Part shown: positions 49,101 to 61,100 of the stretch, one piece after another | How the letters are laid out: every line of letters starts with the position of its first letter | How positions within the stretch are numbered: position 1 is the first letter of the stretch | DNA from: Ophiura sarsii | Taxonomy: Eukaryota; Echinodermata; Ophiuroidea; Amphilepidida; Ophiuridae | Direction of reading: 5' to 3' | NCBI GenBank assembly: GCA_035610835.1 | Contig: CM069457.1 | Location: forward strand, 43,131,319-43,195,318 | DNA length: 64,000 nt | Program-made: the position numbers and the translations under genes | The notes under the pieces: model-generated | Told to the model about the DNA's origin: nothing | Database searches by the model: none | Seen by the model: the letters and a program-made list of their open reading frames with translations, nothing else

Positions 49101-52100
49101 AAATTGAGTTGCCTGTACCTGCACCTATGGATAAGTTGGGCCGGGGATCCAGGGTGCAGGGAACCAGCATATGTGGATCATTGCCATTCTCATGAAATCC
49201 TCCGATGTATGAGGATGAAATATTAATATGTGAGTAGGCCTATAATTGGGTTTTGCCAAGCAGATTGTTTACTTCAATGATCAAACCACATTGCGGTCTC
49301 TAGTGTTTGTCATCTCGTAGAATGTCGAATGTCGTGGCTGTGCTTTGAAATCTAAGTAAGTACTGACAGATTATGTTCAGGCCCGGCAGATGGGAGGGGG
49401 CGATGGTGGCGATCGCCCCCCCCCCCCCCCCCCCCTTTGATATTTTTTTTTTTTTTTTAAAGGTAAAAATTGCGTTTTTCTTAGTTTCAAATATCAATGA
49501 TAGTAAAACTACTCATAAAACATTTTTTGACTTCACCCCCCACCCCCCCACCCCGCCCCCCCCCCCCCCCCCCACTTACGTGAAATTCACGAGGTGACTG
49601 ACTTGGAATTTTTTTTGGGTAACCTTTTACGAAAATTTTAGGTGAAAACGCCCCCCTTGGGCAAAAGTGTCTGACGGGGATGATGTTGCTTTCCAAAATT
49701 TCACTTGTGTGTGTGTGTCCAAAAAAGCAAGATAACATGACTTTTGCACACAATTCTTCTACACTTATTGTGATTTCTCCGTTTTTCATCTCTACCTAGC
49801 AAAATAATTAATCTATGCAAAAATGTTTAATTAACTTTTACAAGAAAAGTATAAATGCTACAAAGCTGAAATTTTGGGAGCTTGTTAATTATAAATTTTA
49901 GAAAGTTTTCTGTGCTGCGGGAGGCTGTAAGACATCTGCATAATTAATTAGACTTAATTATCTAAGGAAGCTTTAGGCATAAAAAATAGGCTAATTAATG
50001 TACTTAATTAATTTTTTCAAGTTCATGCACTTAACTAAATGTAATGCCACTTGGTGTATACATGTATGTTGGCTATAATACACCTCTCCTTAATTCCTGT
50101 GCTGCGGGAATCTAATGGAGTTTTCAATAAAAATATTAGAGCAAAAACATAAAACTAAATTTTTATAGAAATTTTACCTAGGGAGTCAAAAAACAATATA
50201 AACAAAAGAAAATAGACTGCCCTCTGTTGGCCGAAAACAAAACAAAAGAATTCAAAATGACTTCAATTCAATTTTGCTTCATCTCCGATCAATCTCAAAT
50301 TTCAGATTATTGTGGAGCTCAGCAAGCTCTATTAAAATATCAAATAAAAAATTAGCCATAGGAACAACCTTAAGTCAAATAACCAAATAAACACATAAAA
50401 TGCGGACAACCAAAAGTTGTGGCGGACAACCAGACCTTCCTGCTTGGTTGTTCGCTGGACAACCAGGTTTTTCCCTTAATTTGGACACTGGTCCTACATT
50501 AAAAAAAAATGGCAGATTTGAATATTTTCGGATTTGAAATGGTCTATCGTCTATTGCTTATAAATGCAATTAAATTTGACCCAATGGTTACTTATTTATG
50601 GTTGTTGGCAAAAGAATTGGCAGTCAAGCTGATTTTGAAATTGCCGAAAGGGTGGGGGGGGGGGGGGGGAGGGGTGCCATAGCGTGAACTTGGAATTTCA
50701 CCTTTTTGGACCAAAAGCGGTCACATATTCCAAATACGAGCAAATTTGAAGGGTGTAGGTTTAAATTTCCATTTTTTTGGGTGTGATTTGGCACAGAATT
50801 ACCTTATCCATAAATATTTTGTAATAGACGTCCCCCTCTTATAAATATCTCCTACTGGTGGAAATAACCCTTAAATAAATAACGCCCCCCCCCCCCCCCC
50901 CCCCCCCCCTTATAAAAAAACACCAAAAATGTGCCTGTAAAGTTGAGCTCTTCTATAGCTATAAATCATGAGATAAATACCTTTTTGCGATAAAATCTTT
51001 AAAAATACGATGCAAGATGGAGCGCAATTTACGCTCTGGATCGACAACACAGTGGCAATATAGCGAGTGACACTCAATACGGCGTGTTATACTATAGGAA
51101 TATAATGTTTGAGCAACTTAGGTAGTTTGAACCAACTGAATTGGATCCCTATACATAACGAAAATTAATCTTCTTTTTTTTTCTTTTCTTTTTTCTTGGC
51201 TGAAAAATAAATGGTTTATGTTGAGACAAAATGTGTATAGGCCTTAAGTCAATTTAACTAATGTTTCTAGTCAGCCCTCAAATTAACCGAAGGCACCGAA
51301 GGCAATTGCCGTCGGTGCCCCACCTAGTTGCCTCGATGCCCTCAACTTCTGGCTGTTTTTACTCCATTGAAAAGTACATAATTGCCTTGGTGCCCCTTTC
51401 AAATTGCCTGAAATTGCATTGCCCTTTCCATTTCTTAATTTGAGGGCTGTTTCTAGTGTGATAATAGTCTAAAAATATTTATTTAAGCTTACTTATTCTT
51501 TTCAAGCAAGAAATAGTAACATTTAGACACATGGGGCCCGTATTATCGTACTAAACACGGTTTAGCTTAAAACCATGTCTAACTAAAGTTAAACGTGTGT
51601 CTAACTTAAACACTAGTTTATCTTTTAAACATGTTGGGCCATATTCTCGTACGTCGTTAAACACGATTTTAAGCTAAACACGCGTCTAACTTTGACTTTA
51701 GACACAGCGTTTAACTAAACGCAATTCTCGTACATTTGTTTTACTTAAACACGCGTCTAACTCGTCGAAATGTGTCTAACTTTAAACATGGGTACGGGGT
51801 AGTTTAATGCGTGTTTAACTAAACTCGCGCACTAACTGTATGCCTTGAATGATCACTCATCCGTGCCCGGTGCAAGCTGACGTGCGGATCGCGTAGTCTT
51901 TAAAAGTACCGTGTATTTAAGGCATTCGGTCGATATTTATTGTACTCCATTAGGGCCACAATGAATTAAATATCTGTATACAATCAACGCAGGACCACTC
52001 TGGGAACGAGATTTGCAAAGTTTAAAATCGTGTTTTGTTAAACACGTTGTTTAAAAGTTAAACTTACGTTTAAGTTAGACACGCGTTTAGTTAAACACGG

Positions 52101-55100
52101 TTTTAAGCTAAAACCGTGTTTAGTACGAGAATACGGCCCGTTGTGTTTAACAAAACACGGTTTTAAACTACGCGAATCTTGTCCCCAGAGTGGTCGTGCG
52201 TAACTATATAAATACAGGTATTTATTTTTGTTACAATACAATAGATATCGACCAAATACCTCAAAAGCATGTGTATTTTTAATACTACACGATCTGAACG
52301 TCAGCTTGCAGGCTTGCAGCAGGTACGACGGTTGAGTGATTATTTAAGGCATACCCTTCTTGCCCCCCCCCCCCCCCAAATGAAAAAAAGTCTAGTTACG
52401 CCACTGAACCAGAGCAAAATTATAGTAAATTTTGAAAGTTTGCGATATGGGCAATATTATGGTAAATAACACTTATGTGTCAATATTTGGGAAAGTTGTT
52501 AACATTGACANNNNNNNNNNNNNNNNNNNNNNNNNNNNNNNNNNNNNNNNNNNNNNNNNNNNNNNNNNNNNNNNNNNNNNNNNNNNNNNNNNNNNNNNNN
52601 NNNNNNNNNNAACAAATATAGCTAAAACTGTGATTTTAGCGTACCTTTTTTTTTGCCTTGTACACACCTATACATGTAGGAGGCCTACTATGCAATTATT
52701 TGGATCATGTATCATTTTAAGTAGGGCAGAGAAGAAGAAAAAACTGTCTCAGCTATGGTAACTAATTTATTCGTGATATATTTTCTGCAAGAATACAGGA
52801 TGAGTCAGAATGATTGGGAATCAGGACTGAGTATATTCTATGAGTTTTCAGTACCATGGAATTTGTCATGAACTTGTGATCAATGTGATGAGTTAAGCCT
52901 TTTTCAACAAAATTGCTGTTGGTTTTTTTTCTCTACAAATAGAATTTGTTTGCCATTTTGTTTAATGGGTTGCTCTACAAATGTGTCAGTTATCGTAACT
53001 GATAGATTTTTAAATTTGCTGTTACACCGAGTGATCTGAATAACAGGGCAAGGTTGATTCACACAGGCATGTCTGTGAACACAGAAACTGACTAGTTTTG
53101 ACCTGTATCTGACTGCCAAAATGAGTATTATTGGAGCCAAACACGTATTGTATATGATATTTTATTGATGTGTATAACTAATCAGTACACAAATCAGACA
53201 TTCTATTATTACAGGACAAGCTTGATTAAACACAGGCATTTTACCTGAAGTTTGTGAAAACCAACCTTGCCCTAATATTATACCAATACCAATAAGTAGG
53301 ATCGGATTGATAAAAATGATACAACATGTCCCTGTCCACCGTCAACCATAGGCAGCATATTATAGAGGCCCCTTTTTCACGTGGGGGACTGGACGTCCCC
53401 TCTAAAAAGGATGTTTTAACGGGAAATGGTTATAGGCCTGTTGGTAGGGTATTTGGTGTCATGTTGGGGGGCGGGGGGGTGTAAAACCATGCCGGGAAAT
53501 GGTTTAGGATAAGCCTAGGGTTATAATGGTACAAGCAGCATTTTGTGGGGGTTAATGAAGCAACCTGATTTATTTACTTTAAGTTGGCATGCCAAACAAT
53601 CTAAGGGACCGAGGGTTAATGAAGTAGCCACGGGAAATGGTTTAGGGAGGGGTTGTGATTATAAATCAACCTGGTTGGTGTAGTTGCATTGGGGGGGGGG
53701 GGGGGGCTGGCGGTTGTAAGGGGTTTATGTGGTTTTAAAAGTACCGAGTTGATGCAGTTTGAGAGATAGGGGCTAATAAAGTAGCCACGGTAAATGGTTT
53801 AGGACTGGATATGGTTATATAAATCAACCTGATTGGGGGGGGGGGGGGGGGGGGGTTGTAGGGGGTTTATAATGCCTTTAGGAGGGATATGGTTATTAAT
53901 CAACCTGGGGTTTTTTTTGGTGGGGGGAGGAGGGGGTTTATGTGGTTTCAGAGGTAGGTAATGAGGCATAACCATCTAGCGGGGACCCGAGCGTAGCGAG
54001 GGTACGCCGCTAGTAAATTGTAAAGATAAGAAATATGTTTTTATCTTAGGAATCAAAGGATATCATCAGGTTTATAATGTATATGGAGCCCGGGGAGGGC
54101 ACTGGCATTGGAAAGGGGTATGTATGTGACGTCCTGAAGACCTCCTTTTTCACTCTCTTCTGCTAGTGGACATTTATACACCATATTAGACCAATTGTAT
54201 ATTAGACCAAATGGGTATGTGACCAATTGGGTTTAGACCAATTGTATATTAGACCAATTGGACAATAGACCAACTGACATTTAGCCAAACTGGGTTTAGA
54301 CAAACTGTTATTAGACTAAATGGGTTTTAGACGAAATGGTCATTAGACAATATGGGTATAAATAAGACCAAATGGGTATTAGACCAAATGGATATTAGAC
54401 CAAGTAGAAATTATACCATATTAGACCAATTGGCATTAGACCAAATGGGTTTTAGACAAAATGGTTATTAGACTTAATTGACCAGTTGGATGTTAGACCA
54501 ACTGATATTTAGCCCAACTGGTCTTAGACCAATTGGTATCAGGCTTAATGGGTATTAGACCAAATGGATTTAGACCTAATGGCAAGTCACCAAACGGAAC
54601 ACCTACCTTTATAAACATTACTGAACATAAATTTCCTGGGGGTGTGGGGTACCTCGGATTTGGTTTGGTGGGTGTGCGGCTGGAGATTCAAAACCCCTAC
54701 CCATTTCTTAGGTTGATTTTAGAGAAAAAAACGGTACCCATTTCTAAGGATTTTGTTCATTTATTGACCCATTTTTTGCAAATTACCAGGAAAATAGACC
54801 AATTTGTAAAGGATTATTTGTCGAAAATAGACCCATCTGTAAAAAGTGGGGTCATTTTTAAGGGATTTTCCACCACAAAATCATACCCCATTTTTAGGGA
54901 TTTTTTGCATAAAAGCGACCCATTTGAGCGGCACATCCGTACCGTATTAGGTGAATACCCCCTCCCACCTGGGATTAATTTATGCAATGAATATACCTAT
55001 TGTAACAGTAAACCATTTGAAAACTGCTAAGGTAGTAAACCGTAGTACTTAATCCTATTCTTTGTACCTACACATAGTGTATTTGTTTAAAACTTTTTCA

Positions 55101-58100
55101 TGTTGTTGATTTTTCTGCAGCCCACGAAGCTACCTCACTAAGCTATAAGAAATGGGTCGGCAAAATGAAAGGTCTGAACAAAGAGGTTTTACGAAGCGAA
55201 ACCGTTGACAACTACCGTACCTTCATCGCTATGGAGAAACATATTCGCAACCCACCTACCCTTAGTTATCAGCCACTATTCCAGTTACCGCCGGATATGC
55301 AGAAATTACTCATAGAAAAGTAAGTGTTGTTGAGGCGACGAAAAACACCCCCCCCCCCCCCCCCCCCTGTTCTACCGGACCTCTCGGGTTGGGTCGGTCG
55401 GTTGGATGTTTGGTTTTTACCCTTCAATTTCTTGAATATTTTTTGTGAATTTTCACGACACAAAATTGAAATTGTCAAAAATTGGGTTATTTTTAAATAC
55501 AAGCATTTTCAATAGGGTGCGATAACAAATCAGTGGGGTGGGGTGCAAGAACAAAAATGAGGGTTATTTTTCCTTTTAATATCAAAATTGACCAAATACA
55601 TAGGGTAAATGACCTTAAAGTCAACATTTTCGATTGTTTGGGGGACAAAGTAGGGTGGGGCATGAGCCAACTGGAAGAGGGGAGGGACAAGGGTTGTGAC
55701 CTCTGGGTGGGGGAGGGAGGGGGAGGGTGGTCATATATGGAGTGGATAGGAGACTTGTGGTAGGGATAGGGAATTTACATTTTTAAAAAGCACTAAATGT
55801 GCTTTTGGGGGCAGAGTTTTCTTAGACACTGCTTTTGAAGTAAAAGGTGCTTTTTTGCACAAAAATATGCCATGCGTTAAAAATAAACCAAAATGAGCCG
55901 CTGTGTTGCTCTTTTCGATGTTTACGTATTTCTTATTAAATTGTCAAAACCATCATTTTTCATTTAAAAATAAATTCAAAACTAAACAAGTGCTAAAATA
56001 AACACTTATAAATGCTTTTGGTGCCCTTTTCCCAATCCCTAACTTGATTCAGTGCAAATTCATTTTCAACAACTGTTGGACTTGCTATAATATTTAATTT
56101 TTCCCACAGTAATACTGTGCGCTTTATATTGTACACAGCTAATCATGTGTGGATACACAGGTGATGATATAGAGTGGCAGGCACTGTCACTGTACAACGA
56201 TTTTCAGTTGCGGCATGCCCCCCCCCCCCCCCCTGCATCCACACATGACTAGATGTGTACAATGGGGAAAAACACAATTGTCCTAGCATTGTCCGTGTCT
56301 GGCCATGTGTTTGAGGTGGGCTCACAAATATTTGGTACTGTTATGATGATACCTGTTGCAACAATCATGAAAATTGGAAAGCGTGACAAATTTTAAATAA
56401 ACAATTTACTAACACTAACACAGTCAGATTTGGTACAACAATTGAAGGGTCATCATCAGCTACTTCATACTGCAACTATTTATGAATATTTGTGAATAGA
56501 GTGTTTTGGATGGCGCTAACCCATGAACACTTTCTTTCTGTTGGCCCGGGGGGGGGGGGGGGGGGGGGGGTAGGGTCAAAAAAAATTGCACGGTCAAAAA
56601 AAAATCGCACAGTCACAATTGTCTAATTTTTAAAATAAAAAGGAAAATATATTTTTTTTTCTTTTTTTTCTTCCAATTTTCAAAAAAAAAGGAATATAAT
56701 TGAAAATTTCAATTTTTGTTGTTGAAATGTCACCTACATTTTCACAAAATTGTGATAAACAACAACAAAAACGCTGTCCCTCCATTTGCCAGTAGAACAT
56801 CCTCATTCATGAATATTAATTTTATAATTTTGGTGACACTTTCATATATTACTAGTCCAAAGTGATTATCCAATTCATATTTATCCAATTGTTTAAACTT
56901 TTCCATCGCCTCTTGAAAATTGGAAAAACACCATTAACAGCAACAAAATGTTCATAACTTACAACAAAGTATCAAATTAATATTCATGAATGAGGATGAT
57001 ATGTCAAATTTTGTGGACAATATTTTGCAAGAATGTGCACATTTCAGATATTTGATATGACCCTTAGATTTTGAATAAAATAGCATGACAGCACTGGTCA
57101 GAATTGTTTGTGTCCGGTGAATGTATGTACGTTTGTTGAAATCAGGACCCATCTAAATGTATTTGTCTCTACTTTCAGTTACCAGGCAATATCAACAAAT
57201 TATCTATTTTCATGGGTAATTAGTTTATCCTTACCTGAACATACCCTTTAGGCGAAAAAACCCAGCACAACCCTGTTCAACGGCTGAACAGGGTTGTGAT
57301 TGAAATTTTCAAAACATATCAACAAATGTCATAATAACATATTTGCAAAATTTTTGAAATATTTTCTGCACAATTTTGGAAAAGATTGTACATAAATTTA
57401 ATAAAAAATGTTTAAAAAACTCAAATCTAAAATTTGTCGCCTATTAATATTCCGTTTTATTTTCATTTCTTTTACAATGCAGATATTATGAATTAGATTC
57501 CTCCGTTGCCAGGGAGATTATGGGAAAGAAACTGTCCAGTAAACACCGTAAAGATCTTGATGAAATAAGCGACAAAACCAAGGTACCTCTGAAGAGTTGC
57601 AGACGACAGGTAAGGACCAACTGTAAAAAAGTGGACATTTTCACGCTACATTAATTTTCGTGCATTTGGCACTCCAAGCAGCTACAGCGTCATTAATAAA
57701 CACACAAATATATTTATTTTGTGTATAAAATAAGTCTATGTAATGGACTTTCAAATAATAAACAAACGAAATAGCTGAAAATCGGCAAAGCGCGAACATT
57801 TAATTGCTTGAAAAATGACCACTTTTACAGTATCTAAATCAAAATCAGAGAAATGTTAACATGTATATATCTATTGACTGTCTGTTTGTCAATAATAAAA
57901 AAGCAATATCTGGTGAATCAAAGGATAAGTTCAGCTTCAGTGACCTAATGCAATCCTTTATTTTGACAGCTATATTTGAATATGATTATTGGGGTGTTTA
58001 ATGTAGTTTATAATTTGTTATGTGCTGAAATTTTAAACGAGACAAGTTTTCACTGGTTGTCAATAAAATTATGACTCATCGGAACAAGTAAGGACTGTAA

Positions 58101-61100
58101 GGCAACAAAAAAGGGGTTGTTTGCCCAAACAAGGAGAGAAAAAAGTGGGTCTGTCAATTCCTTTTTATTTCTTTATTTTTATTTTTTATAATCATGGAGG
58201 TTGCCATTATGAACAGGTCTTCCCATCATGCTTTGCGCACACATGGATTAATATTTAAGGGATAATCCCCAATGTGGATTAATAAAAACTGATTTTGGAT
58301 ATTGCAGCCCAAAATGGACTACCTTGTGTGAAAACTATAATCAATAATCAATCCAATTTGAAACGGCTGAATTAGTCTTCACGATTGATCGGTCTAAGAT
58401 TAATCATAGCCTTGGTATCAACTTATAAACGGTTTTCCCGGTTTTCCCCCTAATTATAGTATGATAACTTCAAGAGAGTATTCAAGGCTGTAGAAGATTT
58501 AGAAGGTCCGATGGCTAAGAACATACAAACACACTTTCTACTCCCGGATCAGTTAGCAAAGTAAGTATCCTCGCATATCTACAAAATTCAAAATAAACTA
58601 AAGCAATTCTCGGGTTTAGCAGGTCTTTCATTAATTTTAGTATCATAACTTAAGAGAGTATTCAAGGATGTAGCAGATTTAGAAGGTCCGATGGCTAAGA
58701 ACATACGGATGCACTTTACACTATTTTATCATTTAGCAAAGTAATAAGTACCCACATTTGCCAAATTCAAAATAAACCTAACACGATTCTCTGGTTTAGC
58801 AGGTCTTTCATTAATTTTAGTATAATAACTTTAAGAGAGTATTCAAGGATGTAGAGGATTTAGAAGGTCTGATGGCTAAGAACAAACAAGAGAACATTTC
58901 TACTCTCTGATCAGTTAGCAAACTAAGTTAAGTACCCACATCTGGCAAATTCAAAATGAACTACATGTAACGCGATTCTCGAGCTTCAACAATTTTGTAT
59001 TTGTTTTTGGGGAAAACGAACAAAACATTGCCTGATAGAACAGGGTTAGACCTGTTGTTTTGTGGCTTAAATGAGAAAATGCATTGAAAGAACTAACCTC
59101 TGTGCTGTCTAAAAGCTTTCAACACTCGCATCAATTTGCAAAACAAGAAAAAAGAATTTATACCAAAAACGTGCTCCAATTTGCCCCAAAAGATAAGTGT
59201 TCTTTTGTAACGATTTGTTTCTTTTTGTGTGTGTGTGCAGGAAGTACTGTGCAATAGTGTTCTTTTGTAACAATCGGTTTCTTATTTTTCGTGCAGGAAG
59301 TACTGTGCAATAGTGTTCTTTTGTAACAATCGGTTTGAGACGGGAAAGAAGCGATTACAGTATGTGACATTTGGTGACTTTGTGCTTTGTGCAGATCTTA
59401 TGATAAACCATTGGACTGTTGGCTCTACAGGTAAGTTTGTCACTCATAAAATTAGCACTCCCCCTTCCCCTGTGGACAAAATGGTTGTACATACACCAAA
59501 GTGTTCATGGACATTTTGAAAATAAGGGGGGTCTCACATACATCACACACATAAGTATGTGGAGTCACTTTTGCCACGCAACCGTAAGCGATGAGACTTA
59601 TTTTTTCTTAGTTGTCCGAAAACAAAATTGGCTCCATATAAAAGGAGGGGGGGGGGAAGAAAAGTGGGCCAAGAACACAATAAATAAAGAATTTCCACAT
59701 TTAGCATAGTTATTTTTTCTTTAAAAATAAATGGAAAGAGAGACAGCTGTGTGGCTTGACCTATAACATGTCCTTGCCAGAATAATTAGCAGTTACACCA
59801 GGCTTTCTCAACTAGATTTACTGATGCGCCATATTTTAGTCATCAACTTGTTGAGGCTCCACTTTTAAATATTTTAACATATGTATGTAGGCAACATAAT
59901 AACTAGTATAACCCTTTTGAGGGCACATGCGCGCGAAAAATTGCTGTCTTTATACATCTGGCCGTCATTTTTAAACAAATTTTAACCACTCTCGCGCCAC
60001 TTAGGATGTCTTAATGCGCCACAAGTGGCTTGTGGCGCGCGCGCCACCATTTGAGAATGCCTGAGTTACACAGTGTACAAAAGTTATGCTGAGATAAGCA
60101 AAGAGGAAGAAGATAATATTTATGGATCATATAGGAAATACATAGTCCTTGGAGGAAGCTATACAAATTGCTGGCATGCATATTCAAAACCAATGGTAGT
60201 GCGAAAAAGACCATGGTATAAGGCCACGGTAAAAAAAACACCTGTTCCACAGGCCTGACCGACCCATTTTTGTGTTGAATTTTTAGATTTAAAAATAAAC
60301 TTAATAAAATAAAATTGTCGGAAATTCCCCCCTAATTCCTGAAATGTTTAAATTTGGGGAGGGGGGGGGGGCAGATTCCCACCAGTCTTGACCTTTTCCA
60401 CCAATCCCCCCCCCCCCTGTCTGGTCAGCTTAATCCCCACCCCATTTTGTCCCCCCCCCCCCCCCCAAAAAAAAAAAAATGTTGACTATTAATGTCATAT
60501 TAACATTACTTTAAGGGGGCTGTCAAGTGTCGTTTTATGAATTTGTCAAGCACTGTAACTTTCAAACTATTTATGTGTTGTACATAAAAGTATACACTTT
60601 TTTGAATGAAATGAGTCGGGGAATCCATTTTTCGTATCAAAAATCGTGATTTTTATATTTTTGCCCAAAAATTCCTCTTTTTTGCCTAAATTTTATTAAC
60701 AACCTAACAAAATAATTTTTAGGTAAAAAATTCTAAAATTTTACAGAAAGCATCTTAATTCAATTATCTAGGAAGCGTTGGGTTTTTTTTGCCTTTAAAA
60801 TTTTTAGTTTTGAAATTATTGACCAAAAAGTGCTAAAAATGTGAATTTTGGGATAAAATATCTCAAAATTCACATTTTTAGCACTTTTTGGTCAATAATT
60901 TTAAAAACTAAAAATGTTGAAGGCAAAAAAAAAAATGGTTTAATTGTCAGGTCTAAACATGAATTCAGGTGGGTTTTTTTCACAAAATTTCCACAATTTC
61001 AGCCTGTTTTGGCCTTTTTAGCCCAATTTCATGCACTTTTTCAGTGGGTTTTCCCTAGTTGTTTTTGACCCAGTTTCTCCCTGTTAGTTTAATTGTCAAA

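Larger units (their letters stand above)
43123..50490. mobile_element. 7.37-kb hAT-like element carrying a TRIM-like gene copy
   Basis: Ends CAGCGTTTGAATTAGG and, on the right, reverse complement CAGTGTCCAAATTAAGG. Exact 8-bp duplication gtcctaca at 43115-43122 and 50491-50498. Subterminal words gacaaccaaaat/ggttgtccg are iterated at both ends. Inner inverted pairs link 44232-44395 with 50225-50369 and 46815-46876 with 49225-49292. No transposase is visible, so it is non-autonomous. Cargo: TRIM-like pseudogene, TTAA MITE copy 5, a foldback at 48680 and C-runs. Confidence 0.82.
34116..55120 (+). other. FIBP intron 1 (21.0 kb)
   Basis: Contains, in order: hairpins at 34374 and 35929; a hAT element at 36427; the interrupted TIR element at 37323; Harbinger-like 38182; hAT MITE 38729; an antisense LINE at 39245-42370; TTAA MITE 42387; the 7.37-kb hAT-like element at 43123 with a TRIM pseudogene; hAT MITE 51272; an inverted-repeat complex at 51534; an N gap at 52511; degenerate repeats at 53.4-54.0 kb; and a minisatellite at 54.2-54.6 kb. 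52.6-53.3 kb shows only weak internal duplication. Confidence 0.75.

Noticed and set aside
52432..52761. Open frame across 52511-52610
   Set aside because: Runs through 100 N; meaningless.
54533..55030. 165-codon open frame before FIBP exon 2
   Set aside because: Consists of the agaccaa minisatellite and the dispersed repeat also found at 6160 and 12137; not coding.
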